From positions 1 to 64,000 of the forward strand of contig JAEEQS010000003.1 in NCBI GenBank assembly GCA_016285455.1: a stretch of 64,000 nt of DNA. The letters run 5' to 3'. Under the pieces are notes generated by a model that saw only the letters and a program-made list of their open reading frames with translations, did not search any database and had not been told where the DNA came from. This stretch comes from Bacteroidales bacterium. GTDB lineage: Bacteria > Bacteroidota > Bacteroidia > Bacteroidales > UBA932. The position numbers and the translations under genes were made by a program. Shown piece by piece: positions 17,536 through 27,099 of the stretch. Numbering within the stretch: position 1 is the stretch's first letter; the number at the start of each line of letters is the position of its first letter.

Positions 17536-18623
17536 TTCTTTTCTCCCAAAATATCTGAATACACTTTAAGATAAGCCTCGGCCATTTTTGAAAAGTCATA
17601 CTGAGAGGCTCTCTCCATACAGGAAGCTGCCACGCTTGCCCTTAGGGCAGAATCTTCCTTGAGCTTAAGCAGAACTTCCGCTAAGGCTTTTTCATCCTGG
17701 TGAGGAACCAGGATTCCGGCTCCTTCCACAATTTCGTGAAGGCCGTCTACATCACTGGCTACAAACGGCTTGTCCACCGCCATTCCCTCTATGCTAGAAA
17801 GAGAAAGACCCTCGTAGTGAGAAGACATTACAACAACATCTGAGCTTTTGAGAATCTGCGGAACATCTTTCCTCAATCCCAAGAAATGCACTCTTTCTTC
17901 AACGCCTAAAGTCTTTGAGAGCTCCTCCAAACCTGGCCAAGTTTCTCCTTCTCCGGCAAGGAAAAGATGGCAGTCCAGAGGAAGATGAGCCATTGCCTTT
18001 ATCAGGGTTCCCTGGTCTTTCTGAGGACGGAACGCGGCAACCATAACAATGGCAAATATGCCTTCTTTTTTGAACCCTTCTATTGGAGACGCCTGGCGGA
18101 AAGTCTTGAGATTTACGCCGTTCTTTATTGTTAAAACATCTGCCTTGGTATGCTTAAGATAAGAGACAAGATTATCATAAGCCTTGTCTGAAATGCAGAT
18201 AACCTTGCGGTAGCGGTTGTACATCCAGCGGTCCAGAGGAAGGAACCATTTCTTGTTTCTCCTGTCGTTTGTGGTGTTGTGCTCTGTTGTCACCAGCAGC
18301 GGTTTTCTGCGGAACAGATGTGCTATTGCCGCAAAAAACTGTGGAGAAGTGTTGTGGGTATGGACTATGTCATAATCATTCATAACCCTGGCAAGCTGGA
18401 AAATTCTCCTGGGATAGTAAGGAGAATAAAAAGAGCCGCTTGTGGAGAAACGATAAATCTTGCAGCCTGTCTTTTCCAGATCTTGCATGAAATCCGTTTG
18501 GATTCCGTCAAAAAGAGCTACGTCTACGCTATGGCCTTTTTCCCGGAACCAGCAAGTTAGTTCAACCACCAGTTTTTCTGCTCCGCCTGTTCTCAGCGAT
18601 GTTATGACATATAGTATTTTCAC
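17532..18623 (-). CDS. GT4-type glycosyltransferase
   Basis: 363 residues, GT-B fold. The start ITSLRTGGAEKLVVEL is the typical N-terminal Gly loop; the C-terminal half has MVAAFRPQKDQGTLIKA and SHYEGLSLSSIEGMAVDKP (the E-x7-E equivalent). It should transfer a hexose or N-acetylhexosamine to the growing lipid-linked oligosaccharide on the cytoplasmic side. It is part of the operon beginning with the 4,6-dehydratase, 5 bp after the polymerase gene. Confidence 0.87.
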   Translation of the reverse strand: MKILYVITSLRTGGAEKLVVELTCWFREKGHSVDVALFDGIQTDFMQDLEKTGCKIYRFSTSGSFYSPYYPRRIFQLARVMNDYDIVHTHNTSPQFFAAIAHLFRRKPLLVTTEHNTTNDRRNKKWFLPLDRWMYNRYRKVICISDKAYDNLVSYLKHTKADVLTIKNGVNLKTFRQASPIEGFKKEGIFAIVMVAAFRPQKDQGTLIKAMAHLPLDCHLFLAGEGETWPGLEELSKTLGVEERVHFLGLRKDVPQILKSSDVVVMSSHYEGLSLSSIEGMAVDKPFVASDVDGLHEIVEGAGILVPHQDEKALAEVLLKLKEDSALRASVAASCMERASQYDFSKMAEAYLKVYSDILGEKK

Positions 18624-18628
18624 TTTTC

Positions 18629-19744
18629 CTAAAAACTGTATTTGTATGCCATGAATAAGGTAAATGCCAGATGTCCGACCATTATTATGCCCAGCTTAAA
18701 GCCTGGGGCTTTCTTCCACACCGGCATAACCAGCATAGGATAAGCCAGAACTATTGGATAGAGGAACCAGCTCAGGTAGGCAAACCTGTTGCTGTAAGGC
18801 GCGCGGATAACCATCAGCCAGAAGATGTTTGCATAAATGTAAGTTCCAAGCAGCAAGGCATAGGAACGGGTATAAATCTTCCTTTTGAAAATCACCCACC
18901 AGCCCAGAACAATCGGCATAGATGAATACAAAAGGAAATCCCATCTGAATCCGGTTCTGGTTATATGGTCTTCTATGTTTCCCGGCCCCGCAAGATAGGT
19001 GGAAAGCCTTTGCTCTATGCCGAGAGAAGACAAGAGTGAAGCCATTGCCCCGCCGGCAAAAATGCTGAGGAAAAGCGCCGCTCCCCAGAAATAGAACATA
19101 AGCTTAGGGTTCTTTATGAAATATGCTGCAATGGCGGCTACAATAGGCACAATAATGGATCCGTGTATCAAAAAGGCTATAACGCTCAACACCAGGAAGA
19201 CAATCTTTTCCTTGGATGATCCCCTAAGGAAGGTCAACGCCAGCAGGAATATGCTCGTAGCCGCGCCGTTTCTGATTCCGTTGGTTCCGTATGAAAAGAA
19301 ACTCATCGCGGAGAAAGCAAAAAGAACAAGAGTGTAATTGTTCAGCTTTGTAAGCCTTCTGCACGCCAGAAGTATTGGAACTATGTACAGAGTCTCTATG
19401 AAAAGAAAGAATATGTTCACATTGGAGTTCTCCGCAAAGAGCTTCATTATCTCCATGAACAAGATATCGTTTCTGTAAGCCGTGTCTGCCAGGCGGTCTT
19501 CAAACTGGTGGAACAGCCAGGCATAGGTACCCATATCTCCAAAATATCTTCCGGAAACAGGGCGCAAGCCTATGAAAACTGTCAGCACTATTGTAAGCAG
19601 TATTGCCTGCCAGCTTCCCTTGCTGGTTTTCAGCAGCTTGTCTGTTCCCATCGGGTAAATTCTGATGAAGTGCCCAAAAATGAGAACTGTTATCAGCAGC
19701 AGATAAACCGGATAATAATATTGCGGACCTAGGCTAAAATACAT
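18629..19744 (-). CDS. EpsG-family O-antigen/capsule polymerase (Wzy)
   Basis: 371 residues, about ten membrane helices with a long periplasmic segment. The pattern near the N-terminus (IVLTVFIGLRPVSGRYFGDMGTY, with the Arg-Asp region after the second helix) is that of EpsG-type polymerases. Wzy proteins join flipped repeat units into polymer in the periplasm, under length control by Wzc. The neighbouring flippase, kinase and glycosyltransferases support this role. Wzy sequences diverge strongly, so the call rests on topology, the EpsG-like N-terminus and locus position. Confidence 0.8.
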   Translation of the reverse strand: MYFSLGPQYYYPVYLLLITVLIFGHFIRIYPMGTDKLLKTSKGSWQAILLTIVLTVFIGLRPVSGRYFGDMGTYAWLFHQFEDRLADTAYRNDILFMEIMKLFAENSNVNIFFLFIETLYIVPILLACRRLTKLNNYTLVLFAFSAMSFFSYGTNGIRNGAATSIFLLALTFLRGSSKEKIVFLVLSVIAFLIHGSIIVPIVAAIAAYFIKNPKLMFYFWGAALFLSIFAGGAMASLLSSLGIEQRLSTYLAGPGNIEDHITRTGFRWDFLLYSSMPIVLGWWVIFKRKIYTRSYALLLGTYIYANIFWLMVIRAPYSNRFAYLSWFLYPIVLAYPMLVMPVWKKAPGFKLGIIMVGHLAFTLFMAYKYSF

Positions 19745-19745
19745 T

Positions 19746-20957
19746 TCAATCTATCAATTTTTCCAACACTTTTACCTCTTCCTGATTTGTATAGTTTCGG
19801 CAGGATGTTTCCTGGGTTATTCTTTCTATTTTGGCCCTGTCGGACAAAAAGGCGGACATCTCTCTGGCGCAGGCCTCATTCTCCAAAGGCACTATAATGC
19901 CGTCTTTTCCGTCTTCCACCTGAGACGCAGCGGTACTATAGTTTGTAATGACCACAGGGCGGCACAGGATCTGGGCTTCTCTAACCGTCACCGAATTGCC
20001 CTCATATCTAGAAGGCTGGACATAAACATCGCAAGCCTTCATATACGGATAAGGGTTAGACTTCTTGCCCAGGATAATAACATTCTCCCCTACACCGGAT
20101 TCCTTGATCTTCTCGCGGATAAGATTTTCATCAGAGCCGTATCCAATCAAAAACCATTTAACCTTGCACCCGTTTTCAAGAATCCTGCGGCAAATGTCCG
20201 GAACGTTGTCATAGTTCTTGGCTTCACAGAAACGCCCTACGCTCAAAAGGTTCAAAACGCCGTCCAATCGCGGCATTTCCTTTTGGACTTCCTCTTCTTT
20301 TATGGCGGAGCTTCTTGCCCATACGAAATCTTTGGAAAGAATGTTATGCATTAAGACCAGTTTGCCGCCCAAAGACGGAAAAGCTTTTTTGAAGCTCTGG
20401 CTCACCGCCTCTGAAATAGAAACTATATGGTCATATCCAGCCCAAACTCTCTCTTCGTCTTTATGGATTGTTCCTATGCTGGAATAGTCTGTGTGAATCC
20501 AGCAGATTTTCTTTTTTGCTGAAACTTTTTCCAGCACAAAATTATGCGGCTGGAGAAAACTTACCGCCAAGTCATATTCCCCGTATTTTTTCAGGGATGG
20601 AAGTGACGGAAGAACCGTTTCCGCTATAATGTGATGCAGCGGATAATTGCCTTCAACCTTATGCTTGCGGCAATAGCTTCTGAATTTGAGCTTTGCCGCC
20701 ATCCTCCTTAGAGCCAGCCCAATATGACCCTTCATCAAAGCCTCTGAAATAGGAACTTCCAGACAGGCATAGACCTTGTTCTCCGGCAAAATGTTAACGG
20801 AAGACGGCACCAGGCCCATAAATTCTCCCCTATGGCTGTAAATGAAAAGATCCACGTCATACCTGGAATAATCTATAGATTGCAGAAGACCTATCAGGCT
20901 TATTTCCGCACCCCCGATTTCCAGATAGTGTATGGCTATGAATATTCTCTTTTTCAT
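19746..20957 (-). CDS. GT4-type glycosyltransferase
   Basis: 403 residues, GT-B fold. The N-terminus has IHYLEIGGAEISLIGLL, the middle CWIHTDYSS, and the C-terminal half LLSVGRFCEAKNYDNV and PSRYEGNSVTVREAQILCRP, the nucleotide-sugar pocket. It lies between the dehydratase (9-bp gap) and the polymerase gene (1-bp gap). Relatives with the same layout are found in capsule clusters of gut Bacteroidales. Specificity unknown. Confidence 0.86.
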   Translation of the reverse strand: MKKRIFIAIHYLEIGGAEISLIGLLQSIDYSRYDVDLFIYSHRGEFMGLVPSSVNILPENKVYACLEVPISEALMKGHIGLALRRMAAKLKFRSYCRKHKVEGNYPLHHIIAETVLPSLPSLKKYGEYDLAVSFLQPHNFVLEKVSAKKKICWIHTDYSSIGTIHKDEERVWAGYDHIVSISEAVSQSFKKAFPSLGGKLVLMHNILSKDFVWARSSAIKEEEVQKEMPRLDGVLNLLSVGRFCEAKNYDNVPDICRRILENGCKVKWFLIGYGSDENLIREKIKESGVGENVIILGKKSNPYPYMKACDVYVQPSRYEGNSVTVREAQILCRPVVITNYSTAASQVEDGKDGIIVPLENEACAREMSAFLSDRAKIERITQETSCRNYTNQEEVKVLEKLID

Positions 20958-20966
20958 TTTAGCTCT

Positions 20967-23030
20967 TTATTCATTCCCGAGAACCGCTTCCTCTTCAGGC
21001 GCTGGCTGAAAACGATCCAGCTGCTCATACACAGAGTTCTTTGACTTGTACTCCGGAACCATTTCCTTCATCTTGCGGACAGAACCAAGAAGGTCTACCC
21101 TGGTGGCCAGATCCACCAGAGCATCTATATTCTTTTCAACATCAGAGAACGGGAATTCCCTCACCTTTGCCAGGAAGATTTTCTTGTTGGTTGTAGGAAG
21201 GGTATTTTCCTTTGTGTTCAAAAGTTCCTCGTAGAGCTTCTCGCCAGGGCGCAGCCCCGTGTAGCGTATTTCTATGTCTTTGCCAGGAACATATCCGGCA
21301 AGCCTTATCATATTCTCTGCAAGATCCGCAATCTTTACCGGCTTTCCCATATCAAAGACAAAAATTTCATAGCCCTTGCCCAGGGTGGAGGCTTCCAGCA
21401 CAAGCCTGCAAGCCTCCGGAATGCTCATAAAGTATCTTACTATGTCTTTGTGGGTTACGGTAACGGGGCCGCCAGAAGCTATCTGCTCCTTGAAATGCGG
21501 AATTACAGAACCGTTGCTTCCCAGCACATTGCCAAAACGCGTTGTAATAAACTTGGTCTTGCCCTCAATCTCGCCGTTCTGAATGGCGCGGGAAAGAGAC
21601 TGGGTATAAATCTCGGCGACTCTCTTTGTGGCCCCCATCACATTGGTAGGATTAACCGCCTTGTCTGTGGAAATCATTATCATCTTCTCCACTCCATAGC
21701 GCACTGCCAGTTGAGCTATATTCCTGGTTCCCAAGACATTCACCCTTACCGCCTCCGTAGGGTTGAGCTCCATCATTGGAACGTGCTTGTAGGCGGCGGC
21801 GTGGAAGATAATATCCGGATGCCACAAGTTGAAAGCCCTTTCAAGACGGATCTTGTTCCTCACATCGCAGATGAAAAACTCAAACCTTTCTTCAAATCTG
21901 TCATTGGCAACGGCTATCGGGTCTTCTTTAGACAAAGCGTCTTTGTGCCTTTTAATAATATCGTTGAACTCCAGATTGAGATTATGCATTGGAGTTTCCG
22001 CATTGTCAAGCATCACCAGCTTCTCTACTTCAAACCCGCTGATCAGGCGGCAAAGCTCGCTTCCTATGCTGCCCGCAGCTCCGGTGACAAGCACTCTTTT
22101 TCCGCCAAGGAACTCGGCGATGGAAGACATATCTATCTCAACCTCCTCTCTTCCAAGAAGGTCTTCTATCCTAATCTCCTTCAGAGGGGCGCTAAGGGTT
22201 TCTCCGTTTTCTATCTCACCCGTTTCCGGAACCGTAAGAATCTTTACGCCCAGCTTGAGAAGGAACGGTATCAGATCTTCTTTGTGATTTACGGCAGCTA
22301 ATTTAGACGGGAAGACCAGAGCTTTGACATCATTCTTTTCCGTGATATAGCGGAGGTAGTCCATATCTTTGATGTAGTAAACCCTCTTTCCGGCTATGTT
22401 GTGATAGCTTACTTTGTCTGAAAGCCGGATAAGCCCCACAACCTTGTAGTCTGCGGTCTGGCAGCCCTCAACATATTGTATGCTGGATATGCTCTTGTCG
22501 TCTGTTCCGTAAACAAAGATGTTGATGATCTGAGCCTGCTGGGTTCTGAGGCTGTATTTGAAAAGGGCCACCAGAAACGCTCTGGAAAAGGATATGGCTG
22601 CAAGGGTTGTTCCCAGGCTGAGGAATTCTATAAGGAGAATTTTGGCGTTGGAAATGCTTTGGTAGAATCCGATATGCTTTCTTAGAAGCAAGATCAGCGG
22701 AACTTCCACTGCCATCTTCAGCAAAATGGCAGAACAAAGCTTCCATATTTCCTCTGAAGTGGTATATCTGAGAATTCCCTTGTATGTGCCGGTGATGACA
22801 AAAGCAATCAGGCTTGTAACAAAAGACAGGGCGGCGGCCCTGAGGCCTATGCGGATAAAAATATCTGAGTCTATAAGATATGCCGCAATGGTAAAGGAAA
22901 GCCAGCCTGCAACCGTTGCCAGAAACAGATCTATCAGCAGAACAACCCACCTGTTGAGAAATCTGCAATTAATTATCGAGTATGAAAACTTGGATAAAAG
23001 CCGTTTCCTGTAACTCATTTCTTTGTCCAT
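20967..23030 (-). CDS. Membrane-bound UDP-sugar 4,6-dehydratase (CapD/WbpM/PglF type)
   Basis: 687 residues, the long form. Four membrane helices lie in the first 155 residues, then a CoA-binding-like Rossmann domain, then an extended SDR domain with GAAGSIG at 317-323. The active-site region is STDKAVNPTNVMGATK, with the Met-x3-Lys arrangement used by this group in place of Tyr-x3-Lys. It turns UDP-GlcNAc into UDP-4-keto-6-deoxy-GlcNAc, the substrate for the aminotransferase at 2980 and for making QuiNAc, FucNAc or bacillosamine-type sugars. It is the first gene of the glycosyltransferase operon and has its own well-formed promoter. Confidence 0.93.
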   Translation of the reverse strand: MDKEMSYRKRLLSKFSYSIINCRFLNRWVVLLIDLFLATVAGWLSFTIAAYLIDSDIFIRIGLRAAALSFVTSLIAFVITGTYKGILRYTTSEEIWKLCSAILLKMAVEVPLILLLRKHIGFYQSISNAKILLIEFLSLGTTLAAISFSRAFLVALFKYSLRTQQAQIINIFVYGTDDKSISSIQYVEGCQTADYKVVGLIRLSDKVSYHNIAGKRVYYIKDMDYLRYITEKNDVKALVFPSKLAAVNHKEDLIPFLLKLGVKILTVPETGEIENGETLSAPLKEIRIEDLLGREEVEIDMSSIAEFLGGKRVLVTGAAGSIGSELCRLISGFEVEKLVMLDNAETPMHNLNLEFNDIIKRHKDALSKEDPIAVANDRFEERFEFFICDVRNKIRLERAFNLWHPDIIFHAAAYKHVPMMELNPTEAVRVNVLGTRNIAQLAVRYGVEKMIMISTDKAVNPTNVMGATKRVAEIYTQSLSRAIQNGEIEGKTKFITTRFGNVLGSNGSVIPHFKEQIASGGPVTVTHKDIVRYFMSIPEACRLVLEASTLGKGYEIFVFDMGKPVKIADLAENMIRLAGYVPGKDIEIRYTGLRPGEKLYEELLNTKENTLPTTNKKIFLAKVREFPFSDVEKNIDALVDLATRVDLLGSVRKMKEMVPEYKSKNSVYEQLDRFQPAPEEEAVLGNE

Positions 23031-23058
23031 AAATAACGTTTCAAGACTCTTTAGCTTT

Positions 23059-23089
23059 CAAATTTAATAAAAATTTGCCCTGAGTGCAA
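23059..23089 (-). promoter_or_regulatory. Bacteroidota-type promoter of the glycosyltransferase operon
   Basis: On the minus strand TTG (23087-23089), exactly 20 nt, then TAAATTTG (23059-23066). The 4,6-dehydratase ATG follows about 28 nt later. Confidence 0.65.
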
Positions 23090-23141
23090 CGAAACGGCAG
23101 GGTGCGGCATCTATATAGTGTAGGTTTAGGTTTTAGTATTT

Positions 23142-23176
23142 AAAAAGCCGCTCTTTTTCTGAAAGGGCGGCTTTTT
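23142..23176 (-). terminator. Rho-independent terminator after the UDP-glucose dehydrogenase gene
   Basis: Perfect 10-bp arms AAAAAGCCGC (23142-23151) and GCGGCTTTTT (23167-23176) around a 15-nt loop. On the minus strand the stem ends in a T run, so it closes the suf-ugd unit. It separates that unit from the capsule operon promoter. Confidence 0.8.
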
Positions 23177-23194
23177 AGTTTTCTTGCCAAGGCT

Positions 23195-24508
23195 TTATCT
23201 TCCGATGCTGTAATAGTCGAAGCCGGCGGCCTGGATTTCGGACGGGGTGTAGATGTCTCTTCCGTCAACCACAACATTTCCTTTCATAGCCTTGTGAACC
23301 CTTTCCCAGGAAGGAACGCGGAATTCTTTCCATTCGGTAATCAGAGCCATGGCATCTGCATCCTGAACGCAATCGTAAATATCCTTGGCGTAAGTTACTT
23401 TATCGCCGAGATAACGTCTCTTGCATTCTTCCATTGCAATCGGGTCATAGACCTTAACCTTGGCTCCAGCTTCCAGAAGGAGATTTGCCACAACCACAGA
23501 AGGAGCCTCTCTCATATCGTCCGTTTCCGGCTTGAAGGAAAGTCCCCACAGTGCAACGGTTTTTCCCTTAAGGGTTCCGAGGGCCTTCTTGAGCTTGAGG
23601 AAAACTATCTTTTTCTGCTCCTGGTTGACTTCTTCTACCGCACTGATTATCTTCATCTGGTAGCCGTTTTCCTTTCCGGTGCGGATAAGAGCTTTCACGT
23701 CTTTTGGAAAACAGCTTCCGCCGTAGCCGCAGCCAGGATAGAGGAATTTGTTGCCAATGCGTGTATCCGCAGCCATTCCGGCTCTGACTTTCTGCACGTC
23801 TGCTCCTGTTATTTCGCAGAGCCTGGCTATCTCGTTCATAAAGCTGATTCTAGTGGCAAGCATAGAGTTGGAGGCGTACTTGGTCATCTCCGCGCTCATA
23901 ATGTCCATAAAGATGATTCTGTATTTGGACATCTGGAACGGCTTGTAAATCTTCTCCATTATATGGCGGGCCTTTTCTGTAGAAACTCCCACAACAACTC
24001 TGTCTGGAGACATAAAGTCCTTTATGGCAGCGCCTTCCTTGAGGAACTCAGGATTGGAAGCAACGTCAAATTCTATCTTCTCTCCCCTTCTTTCAAGTTC
24101 CTCAGCGATCCTCTGGCGAACCTTCTGGCTGGTGCCCACAGGAACCGTGCTCTTGATTACAAGAAGGGTATATTTCTTTATGTTCTTGCCAAACTCTGAT
24201 GCAACTTCAAGCACGTGGCTGAGGTCAGCGCTTCCATCTTCTCCTGGAGGCGTTCCCACTGCAACAAAAACCACGCTCAGGCTATCCAGCACATCGGCCA
24301 GGCTGGTAGAAAAACGCAGGCGCTCCTTCTTGCTGTTGCGCTCTACAAGTTCTCTAAGGCCAGGCTCATAGATAGGAATCTCGCCTTTCTGGAGCATCTG
24401 GATTTTCTTCTGGTCTATGTCTATGCAGGTTACATTCATACCCATTTCGGAGAAACAAGCCCCCGTAACGAGTCCTACATATCCGGTTCCTACTATTCCT
24501 ATATTCAT
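23195..24508 (-). CDS. ugd: UDP-glucose 6-dehydrogenase
   Basis: 437 residues. The N-terminal NAD site is GIVGTGYVGLVTGACF, the middle has AVGTPPGEDGS and VIKSTVPVGT, and the catalytic segment is GGSCFPKDV with Cys266. The C-terminal NAD-linked domain has LWGLSFKPETDDMREAPS. It oxidizes UDP-glucose twice to UDP-glucuronate; a UDP-ManNAc dehydrogenase role is less likely because WecC-type signatures are absent, but it cannot be excluded. It begins 16 bp after sufD and ends at a terminator, so it should be transcribed from the suf promoter and not from the capsule promoter. Confidence 0.92.
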   Translation of the reverse strand: MNIGIVGTGYVGLVTGACFSEMGMNVTCIDIDQKKIQMLQKGEIPIYEPGLRELVERNSKKERLRFSTSLADVLDSLSVVFVAVGTPPGEDGSADLSHVLEVASEFGKNIKKYTLLVIKSTVPVGTSQKVRQRIAEELERRGEKIEFDVASNPEFLKEGAAIKDFMSPDRVVVGVSTEKARHIMEKIYKPFQMSKYRIIFMDIMSAEMTKYASNSMLATRISFMNEIARLCEITGADVQKVRAGMAADTRIGNKFLYPGCGYGGSCFPKDVKALIRTGKENGYQMKIISAVEEVNQEQKKIVFLKLKKALGTLKGKTVALWGLSFKPETDDMREAPSVVVANLLLEAGAKVKVYDPIAMEECKRRYLGDKVTYAKDIYDCVQDADAMALITEWKEFRVPSWERVHKAMKGNVVVDGRDIYTPSEIQAAGFDYYSIGR

Positions 24509-24524
24509 TTCTTGAAATATTTTC

Positions 24525-25601
24525 TTAGCAACATCTTTTTGAACAGCCAGCGCAGAGAGTATCTTCTCCCCGAAGGCGTTTTTCCACCAGGCGAGAAAGC
24601 CTTTCCCTTAGTTCTGGGTGGGCAACTTTTTCCAGAACAGTTCCAGCAAAGGCCTGCTGCTGAAGTATTCTGGCTTCCTTTTCACTTATTCCGCGGCTGC
24701 GCATATAGAAAAGCTCCTGGTCTCCAACGCTTCCAGCCGCACTGCCGTGGGAGCATTTTACGTCATCTGCATAAATGACCAGATGTGGATCGGAAGAAGC
24801 CTTCGCCTGATCTGAAATCAGAAGGTTGTTGTTTGCCTGATAGGCTTCTGTCTTCTGGGCCGAAGGGCTAACCACAACCTCTCCATCAAACTTTGATTTT
24901 GAATTCCCGTCCAGAATTCCTTTGAAAAGCTGGCGGCTTTGAGTCTCTTCCGCATCGTGTACAAGCACCACATCTGTATCTACAATCTGCTGGCCATCTG
25001 CAAGATACAGGCCGTTAAGGTTGCAGGAGGCCTTCTTCCCTGCAATCAGGGTGTGTATCTTGTTTGTAACGTTTCCGGCGTGCAGGGTAACAATGTTAAG
25101 GCTCAGCGATGAGTTCTCTTCCAGCCTAATCCTGTAGTCAGACTCGTGTCTCGAAAGCGAGTTCTCGTTCTGCATAACCACAAGATCCAGACTGGCTCCT
25201 TTGTTCACTCTGATTTCCACTATTCCGTTGGTGGAAAACCTGTCTTGCCCCACAGTGTGTGAGCACAAAACAACGTTGAATTTTCCTTCTGAAGGGCAAT
25301 CTATTACGGTTCTCTCAGACAAAGGCGCCGGAGAAACCCGTACGGAGATTACCTGAGTTATTTCTCCCTCCTTAGGTATTATGACTGTAGCTTTCCCGCT
25401 TGCAGAAATCTCTGCTGGAGAGTAACTTATCTTGCCAACCCTTGTGGATACGCAGAATTCGGCAGAGCAATCCAGAAGCGGTCTTTCTTCAAACGGAAGG
25501 CCTTCCGGATGTCCGTCCCAGACAAAGAACTTTCTTGCACCGTCTAGAGAGACGCTGCAGTCGAAAAGTTGTTTCTTGGGTATATACCTGAATCCTTCCA
25601 T
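24525..25601 (-). CDS. sufD: Fe-S cluster scaffold subunit SufD
   Basis: 358 residues. The C-terminal beta-helix and SufBD signature are clear: NNLLISDQAKASSDPHL, DDVKCSHGSAAG and FYMRSRGISEKEA. SufD lacks the cluster-assembling cysteines of SufB and forms the SufBC2D complex that builds Fe-S clusters in the cytoplasm. The N-terminal third is divergent, as usual for this subunit. A short Cys-rich tail (CAGCSKRCC) ends the protein; I do not know whether it is typical. It follows sufC by 6 bp. Confidence 0.92.
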   Translation of the reverse strand: MEGFRYIPKKQLFDCSVSLDGARKFFVWDGHPEGLPFEERPLLDCSAEFCVSTRVGKISYSPAEISASGKATVIIPKEGEITQVISVRVSPAPLSERTVIDCPSEGKFNVVLCSHTVGQDRFSTNGIVEIRVNKGASLDLVVMQNENSLSRHESDYRIRLEENSSLSLNIVTLHAGNVTNKIHTLIAGKKASCNLNGLYLADGQQIVDTDVVLVHDAEETQSRQLFKGILDGNSKSKFDGEVVVSPSAQKTEAYQANNNLLISDQAKASSDPHLVIYADDVKCSHGSAAGSVGDQELFYMRSRGISEKEARILQQQAFAGTVLEKVAHPELRERLSRLVEKRLRGEDTLCAGCSKRCC

Positions 25602-25607
25602 CCTGCT

Positions 25608-26354
25608 TTATTCAAACTCCTCGTAGCCGTGAGCCTCAACTTCTGCGGCAAGCTCCTTGCCAGCCGTCTTTACGATTCTTCCCTTGTAGAGCACGTGAAC
25701 CACATCGGGGACAATATAATCCAGAAGCCTCTGGTAGTGAGTAATAACCACAAAGGCGTTCTCTGGCGTCTTGAGGCGGTTGACTCCGTTTGCAACTATG
25801 CGGAGAGCGTCAACATCCAGGCCGCTGTCTGTCTCGTCTAGTATGGCAAGCTTAGGAGAAAGCATTGCCATCTGGAAAATCTCATTGCGCTTTTTCTCGC
25901 CGCCGGAAAAGCCCACGTTTACGCCTCTGGAAGAGAAAGACGGATCCATTTCTACATAGGCCATTTTCTCCCTCATCATCTTCAGGTACTCGGCTGCGCT
26001 GAGCGGAGGAAGATTCTTCTGCTTGCGGTGCTCGTTTACCGCGGTCTTCATAAAGTTGACGTTTGTAACGCCCGGTATTTCAACCGGATACTGGAACCCA
26101 AGGAAGATTCCGGCCCAGCTTCTCTCCTCCGGGCTCATCTTCAGAAGATCCTGCCCAAGATAGGTTACGCTGCCCTGGGTTACGGTGTAGTTGGAATTGC
26201 CGGCAAGAACTGCGCTGAGAGTGCTCTTTCCGCTTCCGTTTCTTCCCATAATGGCGTGGACTTCTCCCGGGCGAATCACAAGATTGACTCCCTTGAGAAT
26301 TTCCTTGTCGCCGATGCGGGCGTGAAGATTTTTTATTTCAAGAAGATTTTCCAT
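25608..26354 (-). CDS. sufC: Fe-S assembly ATPase SufC
   Basis: 248 residues, an ABC-type ATPase. Walker A is GRNGSGKST, the signature FSGGEKKRNE and Walker B LAILDETDSGLD, all with the SufC-specific spelling (SGGEKKRNE, ETDSGLDVDALR). It powers shape changes of the SufBC2D scaffold. The gene lies between pnuC (4-bp gap) and sufD (6-bp gap). Confidence 0.96.
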   Translation of the reverse strand: MENLLEIKNLHARIGDKEILKGVNLVIRPGEVHAIMGRNGSGKSTLSAVLAGNSNYTVTQGSVTYLGQDLLKMSPEERSWAGIFLGFQYPVEIPGVTNVNFMKTAVNEHRKQKNLPPLSAAEYLKMMREKMAYVEMDPSFSSRGVNVGFSGGEKKRNEIFQMAMLSPKLAILDETDSGLDVDALRIVANGVNRLKTPENAFVVITHYQRLLDYIVPDVVHVLYKGRIVKTAGKELAAEVEAHGYEEFE

Positions 26355-26358
26355 TTCT

Positions 26359-27099
26359 CTATTTGTTTTCCTTGGCCCATTTTTCCTCCACCTGTTTCCT
26401 CAGATCCAGATAATGCTGCTTCTTGTACATTCTCAGCCACATAAAGAATCCGCCAATGGCCAGAACTATGTAAGCGGCGTAAACTAATGTCATCAGCCTA
26501 AGACCCAGCCTGTAGCACAGCAATATGTTGCATACGTTGGCAATGCACCAGCAGAACCAGCAGTCCAGCTTTTTCTGGGCGCTAAGATACTGGGCCATAA
26601 GCACCGTTCCCAAAATAAACGCGTCAAAGTAAGGAACCTTTGCCGGAGCCGGAAACAGAGACGGGAACCATAAGTCCACTCTGGAAAGAATATATCCCCA
26701 CACAAACATAAATATGAGAATGATGGCAATAACCACAGTTCTCTGTCCGGTGTTGAAAACCGTTACCTTGAGCCTGGACTTGGAATCTTTCTCGTTTTCG
26801 GCCGGATGGGTCCACCTGTAATGGCCAAAGAAATTTATGGCTAGGGATACCGGCTGAAGCATCATACTGGAATAAGCCCTTGTCTGGTAAAACAGCAGGA
26901 AAAGCACAGCGTTGTAAATGTATCCTATCCAGAAGTTTGCAACCTTGCCCCTTACAGCCAGAAACACGCAAAGCAGTCCGCAGACCGTGCTAGTTACTTC
27001 CAGCGAGCTTACCTTCTGGCCCAAAAACTCGAACAGCACATTATCCAGGCTGAACCAGTTTATCAGCATCTGTAAATATTCTTCCATAACAATTGTCAT
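26359..27099 (-). CDS. pnuC: PnuC-family vitamin transporter inside the suf operon
   Basis: 246 residues with seven predicted membrane helices. The PnuC signatures are [22 protein letters not shown] and [11 protein letters not shown], the latter corresponding to the conserved W-x-x-W region after a helix. The family imports nicotinamide riboside, riboflavin or thiamine by facilitated diffusion, trapped by later phosphorylation. It overlaps sufB by 4 bp (ATGA) and is inserted between sufB and sufC, which are usually adjacent. A ThiL-like gene diverges from sufB, so a thiamine-type (PnuT) specificity is possible. I saw no TPP riboswitch. The start could also be Met5. Confidence 0.85.
   Translation of the reverse strand: MTIVMEEYLQMLINWFSLDNVLFEFLGQKVSSLEVTSTVCGLLCVFLAVRGKVANFWIGYIYNAVLFLLFYQTRAYSSMMLQPVSLAINFFGHYRWTHPAENEKDSKSRLKVTVFNTGQRTVVIAIILIFMFVWGYILSRVDLWFPSLFPAPAKVPYFDAFILGTVLMAQYLSAQKKLDCWFCWCIANVCNILLCYRLGLRLMTLVYAAYIVLAIGGFFMWLRMYKKQHYLDLRKQVEEKWAKENK

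Noticed and set aside
10700..19870. GGCGGACA words in the capsule region as members of the TTGTCCGC cluster
   Set aside because: They match only part of the word (no AA/TT end) and are scattered, consistent with ordinary codon use.
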